Source: an uncultured Granulosicoccaceae bacterium (GTDB lineage Bacteria > Pseudomonadota > Gammaproteobacteria > CALCKW01). Taken from it: DNA of 57,132 nucleotides. The first letter of the stretch is position 1. The number at the start of each line of letters is the position of its first letter. This document shows, piece after piece, positions 1-7,981 of this stretch. Where the stretch lies: positions 1-57,132 of the forward strand of contig CALCKW010000017.1 in the NCBI GenBank assembly GCA_937965695.1. The letters run 5' to 3'. The notes beneath the pieces are model-generated. The model had not been told where the DNA came from, searched no databases, and saw only the letters and a list, made by a program, of their open reading frames with translations. Both the position numbers and the translations under genes were made by a program.

Positions 1-1
1 G

Positions 2-474
2 TCGATAGACTTCATGAGTGACTCGTTGACTGATGGGCGAACGCTGAGAACCTTCAACGTGCTTGACGACTATAACCGTGAGGCACTGGGAATCGAGGTG
101 GACCTATCACTGCCCAGTGAACGAGTGATACGTAGCTTAAAACAGATCATCGAATGGCACGGAAAACCGGCGTCAATTCGCTGTGACAATGACGGAAGGC
201 CGCCCCGCCAGAATACATAAGCCAACGGCTAATAGATTGGGCAAGCGAGCAACACATCACGCTGATCTATATCCAGCCTGGGAAGCCAACACAGAACGCT
301 TACATTGAACGATTCAACCGAACGGCTAGGCATGAATGGCTCGATCTTCATCTGTTCGAAACGGTCGAGCATGCACAAGATCTGGCAACACAATGGTTGT
401 GGTGCTACAACAACGAGAGGCCGCACACAGCGATTGGATGGATACCACCGAGGCAGCTCTTACAGGCTGCATAA
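2..474 (+). pseudogene. IS3-family transposase (OrfB) remnant, 5' cut by window edge, frameshifted
   Basis: This is the catalytic half of an IS3-type integrase-core transposase. The frame is already open at base 2 and reads SIDFMSDSLTDGR, containing the first catalytic Asp; RTFNVLDDYNREALG and SIRCDN follow, the latter carrying the second Asp. After CDN the family expects GPEYIS, but about 14 extra bases lie at 191-207. The GPEYIS-like stretch resumes at 208 in another frame and continues through the YIERFNRT motif with the catalytic Glu, NNERPHTA and a normal C-terminus ending in TAA at 472-474. Reading therefore stops early at 218-220 and the element should be inactive on its own. Whether the 5' part with OrfA is intact lies outside the window. 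Family assignment is firm; the subgroup is not. Confidence 0.85.
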
Positions 475-495
475 CAATTCTACTCATGACTCCCG

Positions 496-515
496 TTTAA
501 AATGGGGGGATTACA
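496..515. repeat. Candidate right end of the IS3 remnant
   Basis: About 22 bases after the transposase stop lies a run of A, then ATGGGGGGATTACA. This is the sort of G-rich terminus, reading TGTAATCCCCC inward, found at the ends of several IS3-family elements. The left end is outside the window, so the inverted-repeat match and any target duplication cannot be tested here. Confidence 0.3.
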
Positions 516-576
516 CTAACACAAATGGGTGACGCCAATCCATTGAGGCTATAAAGATCGCAGCTGCTCTATACAC

Positions 577-2406
577 CTACCCAACCAACCGCCCCATAAA
601 CCCCTCACCCCCACACCCAGTCACCAACAACTTATCAGTAGCCCTAGTCATAGCCACATACAGCAACTTAGCCTCACTCACCTCATCGCACTTAGGCAGC
701 GGCAAAGACTGAGCACCCGTAATTGCAACAAAGGGAAATTCCAATCCCTTGCTACTGTGCATGGTCATCAGACGCACGCGATCATCCACCGATTTCAATT
801 TGCGTTTGGCAGCGGTTGACGATAACCAATGTGTAGGCACACCGTGTTTGTCGAAGACTTTGTTCAACAGCTCACCTTGTGCTTTTACACGGTAGAGAAC
901 ACACATGTCTGACCATGGCGTACCGCGCTCATGCAGGCTTACCATGCTTCGGCATATGTACTCTGCCTCTGCCTGTTTACTTTCAAGCGTCGTGACCACA
1001 GGCGCTGGGCCTTGTCGGCCTGATGCTTCGGGTTGTATAAGCGGCGTGTCTGCATTTGCCGCACTGTCGTTGAGGAAATACTGCGCAGCAAACTTGTGTG
1101 CAAAGTGAATGATCTGGTTTGTATTGCGGTAGTTAAGGCGCAAAACCGTTGTGCGGCCACGCGCGTTGACACCCACACTCGATAAGCTAAAGCCGAGTTC
1201 TTTTTTGTTGGAGTAGATAGCTTGCGCATCGTCATAAAGCAGCAGCAGTGAATCACTCTCTGGGTCAATGGCGTCGGTGACCAGCTTTAACCATTCGGGT
1301 TCAAAGTCATGGCCTTCGTCGATCATGATGGCGCCGTATTGTGCGCGTGGAATCTGCCCGTCTGCACACGCTTTGATCATGCTTTGCACCAGCTCTTCGG
1401 TGTATTTATTAAATGAGCCACCCGATTTGGGCTTTTTTACACGATAGGTATCTAACTGCTGACCGCACCACTCGTGAAAACTGCGCACCTGCACTTTGGT
1501 TTCAATGCCTTTTTCAGCAATCATGTCACGCAAGCGCGCTGCCAAGGCCAGGTTAAAGCACAGTACCAGTATTGGCTTTACTGTCTGTTGCGCTAAGAAC
1601 TCACAGCGGTAACCCAGGATCAGCGTTTTACCTGAGCCCGCCACCCCGTGAATAACGCGGTGGCCATTACCCATACTGCGTGCCAACTGCTCTTGCTGAA
1701 TATCCATGATGCGCACAATGTCGGGGATTCCTACTTCTGCTTCACTCTCATCAAACAGAGTTTTCTGAGTTGAATCATTGAGTCGCATGTCGGGGAACAA
1801 GTGCCAACGAATGCGATCAATCTGGGGAAGCGATAGCTTGTGCTCAAAGTAAACGTTGAACATATCCCAAAGACGTTTTTGAAATGTCTCGATATCAACA
1901 CTCTCTAGCATCTCGTCTTGGCAAATGACTAGATGCTCGGGGAAAATGTCACCAAGGTTATGGTCGTCAAACTGCTTGCGGCTAATGTTTGTCAGTACAA
2001 CGCCTACACCATAGGGGCAAACCAAGTTGCCCGCATAAGTTCCACTCTGTAGAAGTTGGGGGTCTTTTTTCAGCGCGTCGACCAGCGCATGGCTGCACTC
2101 ACGCACTTGCTCTAGTGGGTTGTTCTTTTTAACTAATCGATTATTTTCTTTGAGTGTAACTCGGAACCGATTGATCTCGTGGATCGTCTGCAACTTCCAG
2201 TCTTTGACTTCAAGTAACAACAAGCCACGACCGGGGTGCAAGATGACAAAATCAGGGTAGCGCTGCTTCACGCTGCCAACGGGCACGTCGTACCAACAGA
2301 GGTAGTCGTCTTCAAGGTGTGACGCCAAGCGTTTAGCAAAACGTTTTTCGCCGCCTGTCATGCGCCCTTCACAACTACCATAACTCGGTATTAACTCAGC
2401 CACCAC
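577..2406 (-). CDS. NERD-domain superfamily I DNA helicase (UvrD-like)
   Basis: 609 residues. The N-terminal ~130 residues form a NERD (nuclease-related) domain: PDFVILHPGRGLLLLEVKDW holds the D...E-x-K pattern of the restriction-endonuclease-like fold. A UvrD/PcrA-type helicase follows, with Walker A HGVAGSGKT near residue 255, Walker B MIDEGHDF near 358, MTMHSSKGLEFPFV near 545 and YVAMTRATDKL near 585. All motifs needed for ATPase activity are visible. Such proteins are thought to cut and unwind DNA; relatives occur in antiphage loci, but the cellular role here is unknown. The start is one of two tandem GTG codons (2406 or 2403) after AAGGAG; spacing slightly favours the second. The gene stands alone beside the broken IS3 element, a setting common for horizontally acquired defence-type genes. 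Confidence 0.85.
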   Translation of the reverse strand: MVAELIPSYGSCEGRMTGGEKRFAKRLASHLEDDYLCWYDVPVGSVKQRYPDFVILHPGRGLLLLEVKDWKLQTIHEINRFRVTLKENNRLVKKNNPLEQVRECSHALVDALKKDPQLLQSGTYAGNLVCPYGVGVVLTNISRKQFDDHNLGDIFPEHLVICQDEMLESVDIETFQKRLWDMFNVYFEHKLSLPQIDRIRWHLFPDMRLNDSTQKTLFDESEAEVGIPDIVRIMDIQQEQLARSMGNGHRVIHGVAGSGKTLILGYRCEFLAQQTVKPILVLCFNLALAARLRDMIAEKGIETKVQVRSFHEWCGQQLDTYRVKKPKSGGSFNKYTEELVQSMIKACADGQIPRAQYGAIMIDEGHDFEPEWLKLVTDAIDPESDSLLLLYDDAQAIYSNKKELGFSLSSVGVNARGRTTVLRLNYRNTNQIIHFAHKFAAQYFLNDSAANADTPLIQPEASGRQGPAPVVTTLESKQAEAEYICRSMVSLHERGTPWSDMCVLYRVKAQGELLNKVFDKHGVPTHWLSSTAAKRKLKSVDDRVRLMTMHSSKGLEFPFVAITGAQSLPLPKCDEVSEAKLLYVAMTRATDKLLVTGCGGEGFMGRLVG

Positions 2407-3219
2407 GTGCTCCTTGCAAATCCATGTGGAGTTTTTAACTCAATGATATTTTAAATCAGATGCTTGCTGTACGGTGACTGGGACAGTACATCGTACACTA
2501 AGGCACTGTTCGAGTAGCGGCATTTGTGTATGTACATTCAGTTATCTTTTTTGCAAGGTAGTTGTGGGCATTTTTTGGTTATGCGCCTTTTGTGATTTTT
2601 GATTTATTGAGAACGATTGGAATGACGACCTTTGGGATTTATGTTGCGCTTTAGCTCGCTTACGATTTCATGAGTGAAGGATTATGCAAATCCGCTTGTT
2701 TGTTTCGGCTTTTCCGAAAAATCTTTTGATTATGGCCTCGACAACCTCTCAAAGCATCACGATCTAAAGCTACCCTTGGGCCTGAGTCGAGCATCGGAGC
2801 TGACAAAGGAGGTAGAGCTTTGGATGTTTGAGGAGCGTGCGACGAGTTTCCAACGCTCCCTTTGGCAGTGAGAAGCGCAGTGTGCGGCAGGTACTGCCGT
2901 TGAAGGCTTGGGGAAGCCTTTTGCTTACTTTTGGGCTCAAAGTGAGTCGCCCTCGGAACTTCGCGTCGCGGGCGAGTCCCGGAATAGGAAGCACCTAACC
3001 TAAAAGCTACATCTTGGTCACCAACTAAAGCTGGTCCAACCTACAAATACTCTTCTAGAGGCAAGGATTGTTTTGGATTATAGGCTTACTTGGATCGCTG
3101 ACACGCCCGCCCAGCTGCCAAGCACAGCACACCCTGCCCAAAACCCTGTCGTAATTAAGCTATGCAGCTGAGCGCGGCTATCGTACATTGCTCTTTTGAT
3201 GCCTTTTCGAGCTTAAACC
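2407..3219. other. Long intergenic region without a convincing gene
   Basis: Over 800 bases with no frame that shows coding character. It holds the helicase promoter side, a small inverted repeat (TGTACG at 2468-2473 and CGTACA at 2492-2497), and a dispersed-repeat-like stretch (entered separately). The reading frame at 2674-2871 has no family resemblance and runs into that repeat, so I do not call it a gene. The 3' part (about 3000-3219) should contain the promoter of the catabolic operon, but no clear -35/-10 pair or operator was seen. Confidence 0.5.
2876..2995. repeat. Dispersed intergenic repeat-like sequence
   Basis: The stretch with AAGGCTTGGGGAAGCC, TTTTGCTTACTTTTGGG, CAAAGTGAGTCGCC and CTTCGCGTCGCGGGCGAG resembles a repeat family scattered between genes in many gammaproteobacteria, where its translation gives spurious proteins with KRLPQA and GRLTL strings, as it does here on the minus strand. 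Only one copy is seen in the window, so the repeat nature is from recognition, not from comparison. Confidence 0.35.
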
Positions 3220-4338
3220 ATGACTCAGCCAAAACACCTGCCCAGCACCATGACCGCCGTACAACTCACTGGCCATGGCGGCTTAGACCAGCTTGTTTAT
3301 CGCGATGACGTACCTGCCCCTACGCCTAAGCCTGGTGAGGTGCTGATTCAAATCAACGCCGCTGGTATCAACAACACCGATATCAATACGCGCATTGGCT
3401 GGTACTCCAAGTCAGTCGAGGGCGCCACCGAAGATGGTGGCGCTGGCGGTATAGATGCGGTTGACGATTCGGATGCCAGCTGGAGTGGTGTGCCGCTTGG
3501 TTTACCGCGTATTCAGGGTGCTGATATTTGTGGGCACATTGTGGCTGTTGGCGACGTCGCCGATGCTGCTCGCATTGGCGAGCGTGTGATTGTGCGCAGC
3601 ATGATGCGTTATTACAGCGACTACCGTCCCTACGAATGCACGACTATCGGCTCAGAGATAGACGGTGGTTTCGCCCAATTTGTGGCCGTGGCGTCAAAGG
3701 AGACACACGCGGTCAACTGCGACTGGTCAGATGCCGAGTTGGCGTCGATCCCCTGCGCCTACTCCACCGCTGAGAACATGTTGCACCGTGCGCAGGTGGG
3801 TGCCGAGCGTGTATTGATTACCGGTGCATCGGGTGGCGTGGGCTCTGCTGCGGTGCAATTGGCGAAACGCCGTGGGGCCACGGTTGTCGCTGTGTGCTCA
3901 CCAGCCAAATCTGCAAACGTGCTGGCACTGGGTGCAGACCAGGTGATTGATCGCAACGCCGACTTGGTGGCCGAGCTTGGCGACAGCTGCATCGACGTTG
4001 TGCTGGACTTGGTGGCCGGTGATCAATGGCCTTCGCTGTTAGAACTGTTGCGCCGTGGCGGTCGCTACATAACAGCCGGCGCAATTGCAGGGCCACTCGT
4101 CACACTGGATGTGCGCACGCTCTACTTAAAAGACTTAAGCCTACTGGGCAGCACCTTCCAAGACGATGTGGTGTTTGAAAACCTCGTGAGCTATATCGAG
4201 CGCAATGAGATTCGCCCCGTTGTTGCCAAAACCTACCCCTTGGCAGATATAGCGCAGGCGCAGACTGACTTTCTGGCCAAAAAACACACGGGCAAACTGG
4301 TGCTGATTCCACCGGTGGTTGGCGACACCGCCGCATGA
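3220..4338 (+). CDS. Medium-chain NAD(P)-dependent dehydrogenase/quinone reductase-like
   Basis: 372 residues, zinc-alcohol-dehydrogenase/quinone-oxidoreductase superfamily. The GroES-like N-terminal half contains AAGINNTDINTR and PRIQGADICGHIVAVGD; the Rossmann half begins at ITGASGGVGSAAVQLAK near residue 200 and continues with LGADQVIDR. The usual GHE catalytic-zinc motif and the four-Cys structural zinc loop are not evident, so a zinc-independent reductase is likely. The first ATG has only a weak ribosome site; an in-frame ATG at 3250 is an alternative. It is the first gene of a tight operon, and its stop overlaps the next start by four bases (ATGA), which indicates coupled translation. 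Its substrate is presumably an intermediate made or used by the enolase-superfamily enzyme and the SDR downstream. Confidence 0.8.
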   Translation: MTQPKHLPSTMTAVQLTGHGGLDQLVYRDDVPAPTPKPGEVLIQINAAGINNTDINTRIGWYSKSVEGATEDGGAGGIDAVDDSDASWSGVPLGLPRIQGADICGHIVAVGDVADAARIGERVIVRSMMRYYSDYRPYECTTIGSEIDGGFAQFVAVASKETHAVNCDWSDAELASIPCAYSTAENMLHRAQVGAERVLITGASGGVGSAAVQLAKRRGATVVAVCSPAKSANVLALGADQVIDRNADLVAELGDSCIDVVLDLVAGDQWPSLLELLRRGGRYITAGAIAGPLVTLDVRTLYLKDLSLLGSTFQDDVVFENLVSYIERNEIRPVVAKTYPLADIAQAQTDFLAKKHTGKLVLIPPVVGDTAA

Positions 4339-5456
4339 AAATAGCCGCGATAGAGTTATACCAAATAGACCTGCCCTACGCCGGTGGTGTGTACCGGCTG
4401 TCGGGTGGTCGCGAGTATTCCAGCTTTGACGCATCACTCGTGCGCGTAGTTGCCGATGACGGCACCGAGGGCTGGGGCGAGAGCACACCCTTTGGTAGCA
4501 CCTATATCGCTGCACACGCACTGGGTGCCAGGGCAGGCATAACAGAGATCGCGCCACACTTGCTAGGCCGAGACCCACGCCACCTTGATCGCATCAACGA
4601 GGCTATGGACACAGCCCTTGTTGGTCACAATCACGCCAAAACGCCTATTGATGTTGCCTGCTGGGATTTGTTCGGTCGATCGGTCGGCATGCCGGTTTGT
4701 GATCTGATGGGTGGCCGCACAGGACTACCTATGCCTATTGTGTCGTCTATCTATGCGGGCTCGCCGGATGACATGCGTGAGCGCGTGGCAGATCACCGTG
4801 CACGCGGTTACCGAGGGCACTCGGTTAAAATAGGCGCACTCGACAGCGAAGGCGGCCCCGCCCTTGATGCCGAGCGCGTTGCGGCGTCACTGGCCGATCG
4901 CCAAACCGGTGAGTACTTTTTAGTTGATGCCAACGGCGGCCTCACCCCAGAAAACGCCTTACGCTTTTTGCAACTCTTGCCAGAAGGCTTGGATTTCACC
5001 CTGGAAGCTCCCTGCGCCACTTGGAGAGAAACACTCTCTCTTCGCCGTCGCTGCACGCGCCCCATTGTGTTGGATGAGCTCGCGCAAACCGACGAAGACC
5101 TTGCGCACCTGATTGCCACGGATGCTGCAGATGGTATTGGGCTAAAAATATCCAAAAATGGTGGCCTGACACACGGACGTCGCCAACGCGATACCTGCCT
5201 CTCCGCCGGGTTGACCATGAGTGTGCAAGACACCGTTGGCTCCACTGTTGCATTTTCGGCTATCGCGCACTTGGGGCAAACCGTGCCTGAGCGCTACCTA
5301 CGCGGTATTCTTGATTGCCGAGATATGGTCAGCATAACTACGGCGCAATTTGATGCACCTGTTAAAAACGGCGGTGTAACCGCACCCGACGCACCGGGGC
5401 TTGGTTTAACGGTTGACCGCGAATTGCTCGGCGAGCCTGTAGCTCGCTGGTGTTAA
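4335..5456 (+). CDS. Enolase-superfamily enzyme (mandelate racemase/muconate lactonizing subgroup)
   Basis: 373 residues with the capping domain first and a TIM barrel after. Expected active-site residues are in place: Lys in SVKIG near 164, metal ligands Asp in VDANG (~197), Glu in LEAPC (~222) and Asp in LDELAQ (~245), and the second Lys in LKISKNGG (~269). This is the MLE-like arrangement with a Lys on each face, used for 1,1-proton transfer (racemase/epimerase) or dehydration. The N-terminal region (EGWGESTPFGSTY, GHNHAKTPIDVACWDL) recalls the enzymes that act on proline betaines or hydroxyprolines, such as 4-hydroxyproline betaine epimerase and cis-3-hydroxyproline dehydratase. That is recollection, not an alignment, so the substrate is left open. 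It overlaps the upstream gene by four bases and is followed by an SDR 42 bases on. Confidence 0.85.
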   Translation: MKIAAIELYQIDLPYAGGVYRLSGGREYSSFDASLVRVVADDGTEGWGESTPFGSTYIAAHALGARAGITEIAPHLLGRDPRHLDRINEAMDTALVGHNHAKTPIDVACWDLFGRSVGMPVCDLMGGRTGLPMPIVSSIYAGSPDDMRERVADHRARGYRGHSVKIGALDSEGGPALDAERVAASLADRQTGEYFLVDANGGLTPENALRFLQLLPEGLDFTLEAPCATWRETLSLRRRCTRPIVLDELAQTDEDLAHLIATDAADGIGLKISKNGGLTHGRRQRDTCLSAGLTMSVQDTVGSTVAFSAIAHLGQTVPERYLRGILDCRDMVSITTAQFDAPVKNGGVTAPDAPGLGLTVDRELLGEPVARWC

Positions 5457-5498
5457 TAACAAACTGATCTGCACTCTACACACAGCAAGGTAATAACA

Positions 5499-6203
5499 AT
5501 GGACAAAACAGTCGTTGTCACTGGAGGCACAGGCGGTATAGGGGCCGGGGTTGCTCAGGTGCTGAGTGATGCGGGCTATCGTGTGGTGGCTGCCAGCAAC
5601 TCACAGGCTGAGATTGACGCCTTTGAAACCGCTGATTCGGTAGAAGCACGCTTGCTCGACGTGACAGACAACAACGCTGTGCAAAACTTTTTTGCAGGCT
5701 TTGATGCGCTGCATGGCTTGGTCAACTGCGCTGGTGTATTGATTCGCGGTGAAGAATACGATATCGATGTGTTTCAGAAAGTCATTGACGTCAATTTAAC
5801 CGGCACCATGCGCTGCTGTTTGGCCGCCAAGCCAAAGCTTGCAAAAACAGGCGGTGCTATTGTGAACACCGCTTCTATGCTGAGTTTCTTTGGAGGCCCT
5901 TTGGTGCCTGCCTACTCCGCCTCTAAAGGCGGTGTTGCGCAGCTGACTAAAGCGTTGGCGGGTGGTTGGGCTGATGATGGTATTCGGGTCAATGCGGTTG
6001 CGCCGGGTTGGATTGAAACCGAGATGACGCGAGGACTGCGCGAGCAACCCGCACGCTCTGATGCCATACTCGGTCGAACACCGCTCAATCGCTGGGGTAA
6101 AACTCAGGAGGTAGGCGCACTGGTCAAGTGGTTGCTGTCGGACGACGCCAGCTTCGTGACCGGCTCCGTCTATCCTGTGGATGGCGGTTATTCAGCAATG
6201 TAG
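5499..6203 (+). CDS. Short-chain dehydrogenase/reductase (SDR)
   Basis: 234 residues, classical SDR. The cofactor motif TGGTGGIGAGVAQVL is at the N-terminus, NCAG near residue 73, and the catalytic triad lies in NTASMLSF (Ser) and YSASKGG (Tyr-x-x-x-Lys). The C-terminus ends in the typical VTGSVYPVDGGYS. Neither an acidic nor a basic residue follows the first strand clearly, so NAD versus NADP cannot be assigned. A ribosome site (AAGG) lies about ten bases before the ATG. Third gene of the 3220-6752 operon; it probably oxidises a hydroxyl or reduces a carbonyl in the pathway that ends with the cupin. Confidence 0.88.
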   Translation: MDKTVVVTGGTGGIGAGVAQVLSDAGYRVVAASNSQAEIDAFETADSVEARLLDVTDNNAVQNFFAGFDALHGLVNCAGVLIRGEEYDIDVFQKVIDVNLTGTMRCCLAAKPKLAKTGGAIVNTASMLSFFGGPLVPAYSASKGGVAQLTKALAGGWADDGIRVNAVAPGWIETEMTRGLREQPARSDAILGRTPLNRWGKTQEVGALVKWLLSDDASFVTGSVYPVDGGYSAM

Positions 6204-6227
6204 AAACGCTCAACGAGAAACACAACC

Positions 6228-6752
6228 ATGGCACTAGAAGACGAAAAAGCATCACGCATGCCCTATCAATTGCCTTTTCCTGAAGAGGCACTGGACGAGA
6301 TAGTGGTACCCCACGCCACCCCAGAGGATGAGCGCGTCTGGGTGCCACAAGCTGAAAACGTTTGGCTGCGGCCGTTGTGCCTCAACCGCTCACAGGGCTA
6401 TTGGGTCAACCTATTGCGGGTTCGAAAATCCGGTGTGCTATCACGTCATCGGCACCCACAACCGGTACACGGCTTTGTGCTAAAAGGCCGTTGGCATTAT
6501 TTAGAGCACGACTGGGTCGCCAGTGAAGGCGGTTATGTGTTCGAGCCGCCTGGAGAGACGCACACCTTGGTGGTGCCCGACGACGTCGAAGAAATGATCA
6601 CCCTGTTCCAAGTCAACGGTGTGATGTGTTACGTGGACCCTTGGGGCAAAACCTTGGGCTATGAAGACGTGTTTACCAAAATTGATATGTGCCGCAAGCA
6701 CTACACGGAAGTGGGTCTTGGCGAAGATTATGTGGATCAGTTTATTCGCTGA
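6228..6752 (+). CDS. 2,4'-dihydroxyacetophenone dioxygenase-like cupin
   Basis: 174 residues, single cupin domain closely resembling the family named after 2,4'-dihydroxyacetophenone dioxygenase, non-haem iron enzymes that cleave a C-C bond next to a carbonyl. Diagnostic stretches are WVNLLRVRKSGVLSRHRHP, VHGFVLKGRWHYLEHDW, YVFEPPGETHTLVV and a conserved tail (YTEVGLGEDYVDQFIR). Candidate metal ligands are the His pair in RHRH, the Glu in FEPPGE and the His in THTL. Members occur in many non-aromatic contexts, so the true substrate may be a beta-diketone or alpha-hydroxyketone instead of an acetophenone. It is the last gene of the operon, 24 bases after the SDR. Confidence 0.82.
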   Translation: MALEDEKASRMPYQLPFPEEALDEIVVPHATPEDERVWVPQAENVWLRPLCLNRSQGYWVNLLRVRKSGVLSRHRHPQPVHGFVLKGRWHYLEHDWVASEGGYVFEPPGETHTLVVPDDVEEMITLFQVNGVMCYVDPWGKTLGYEDVFTKIDMCRKHYTEVGLGEDYVDQFIR

Positions 6753-6770
6753 TCGCCGTTGAGGGACGCG

Positions 6771-6785
6771 GCGCCGTGACGGCGC
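6771..6785. terminator. Short GC hairpin between convergent genes
   Basis: GCGCCG, loop TGA, CGGCGC: a perfect six-pair stem between the cupin gene and the convergent AraC gene. There is no clear T run on either side, so it is a weak or factor-assisted terminator candidate. Confidence 0.35.
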
Positions 6786-6818
6786 TGCCAGACAAACGAG
6801 CGCGTTGATTGCTTTGCT

Positions 6819-7838
6819 TTAATGGCTATGTTGTTTGCGCCAGCGTGAAGGTGTTTCACCCGTCACCCGTGAAAACTCACGGTTAAAATTGGATTTGCTC
6901 GCAAAGCCCGCCGACTGCGACACCTCCAACACGGATTGTTTTGTGGTGCTTAGAAGTGTGCAGGCTTCTTTGATGCGAAAGTCGTTGACGAATTGAGACA
7001 CGCTTTTGTCGGTCACCCTGTTTATTGCATTGGATACTTGGCGATCGGGCAAATGCAGGCGCCGCGACAACCGACGCAGGCTGAGGTCTTCCATTCGGTG
7101 CAGGCCATCACGCTCGAACAGCGCCTCAAGGCGGTCCACGATATCACTGTCTTGGTCAGTTGCCTCAGGGGCCACGGCGGCCGGTGTTTCAGGTTCTTCT
7201 GGTTCCACCTCTGCATACTCAGACGAGCGCCCAAACACAGCCGATGCCCCAATGACGAGTACAAACGCTGTCTGTGCAAAGGTGACAATCGTCGCTGCGT
7301 TACGGCCATCATTTTTTACAAAATCGAAGATCAAATAGACATCCGTCAGACCCGATGCGACCAGCGCCACCCCCGTTAAACACAGGGCGATGATGATTTC
7401 GCGTGCGTCGTTGATGGGCGATAACGGTAACTTGTCCACCCCCAAACAACACAGCCTGAGTAATAACCCACCAAAGCCCAGATAGGTGATGAGAATCAGC
7501 GGGTCGGCCAGGGCTGGCACGCTTAAAAAAGCCACCCAGTTCACCAGGATGGTGAGCAATGGCCACAAGTGTTTGCCCGTCTGGCGACCCGTGAGAGCTG
7601 TATACGCCAGATACGCAACCACCGGTAAAACCGGTGCCAACAAAGCGACGTAGAACCCAGCACCCTGCACCTCATACCCCCACCTCAACGACGCCAACAA
7701 TGATTGCAAGGCATAGAGCCCCAGCAGACAAGCAAACAGCTGATGCGCTCGGACAGCCATGTCGCGGGCGGTGATAAAGCGGCCAAGCAATAGGATGAGC
7801 ATCAGAGTGGCAAAAAGAGGCAGTGGCACAAACAGCAT
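6819..7838 (-). CDS. AraC-family regulator with N-terminal membrane domain
   Basis: 339 residues. The first ~200 residues are a series of about six to seven hydrophobic segments (for example LFATLMLILLLG, VALLAPVLPVVAYLAYTAL, ALVASGLTDVYLIF), followed by an acidic, Ala/Pro/Glu-rich linker and a C-terminal AraC DNA-binding domain. The second helix-turn-helix is clear: CTLLSTTKQSVLEVSQSAGF then SKSNFNREFSRVTGETPSRW. Membrane-anchored AraC regulators of this layout sense signals at the cytoplasmic membrane. The gene is divergent from the alpha/beta hydrolase at 7982 with two perfect palindromes between them, so the hydrolase is the likeliest target. It is convergent with the cupin operon and less likely to control it directly. 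Confidence 0.88.
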   Translation of the reverse strand: MLFVPLPLFATLMLILLLGRFITARDMAVRAHQLFACLLGLYALQSLLASLRWGYEVQGAGFYVALLAPVLPVVAYLAYTALTGRQTGKHLWPLLTILVNWVAFLSVPALADPLILITYLGFGGLLLRLCCLGVDKLPLSPINDAREIIIALCLTGVALVASGLTDVYLIFDFVKNDGRNAATIVTFAQTAFVLVIGASAVFGRSSEYAEVEPEEPETPAAVAPEATDQDSDIVDRLEALFERDGLHRMEDLSLRRLSRRLHLPDRQVSNAINRVTDKSVSQFVNDFRIKEACTLLSTTKQSVLEVSQSAGFASKSNFNREFSRVTGETPSRWRKQHSH

Positions 7839-7880
7839 AAAGGTGAGGCTTTTGGCGGAATCGTTGGGTAAATTTATCTC

Positions 7881-7917
7881 AAAACCGGTTTTAGGACGAC
7901 CTTAAACGCGTTTAAGG
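7881..7917. promoter_or_regulatory. Two adjacent perfect palindromes, candidate operators
   Basis: AAAACCGGTTTT (7881-7892) and CCTTAAACGCGTTTAAGG (7900-7917) are both perfect palindromes, 7 bases apart, in the 143 bp gap between the divergent AraC gene and the hydrolase gene. GGACG follows or lies beside each. AraC proteins usually bind direct repeats, so another dimeric repressor is also possible. Confidence 0.5.
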
Positions 7918-7981
7918 ACGAAATGCGCCTGCTGCTGCTCCACATTGATAATCGACATCAATATAAAAACGGAGCAATGCA

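Noticed and set aside
2674..2871. A 65-residue open frame in the long intergenic region
   Set aside because: No ribosome site, no family pattern, and it runs into the dispersed repeat.
4141..5253. Minus-strand open frames of up to 145 residues in the 3220-5456 region
   Set aside because: They lie opposite well-recognised dehydrogenase and enolase-superfamily genes and contain Arg/Pro/Cys-rich shadow composition.
4335..5456. Naming the enolase-superfamily gene as hydroxyproline betaine epimerase
   Set aside because: Similarity is from memory and the operon context (cupin, SDR, MDR) does not match the known betaine pathway.
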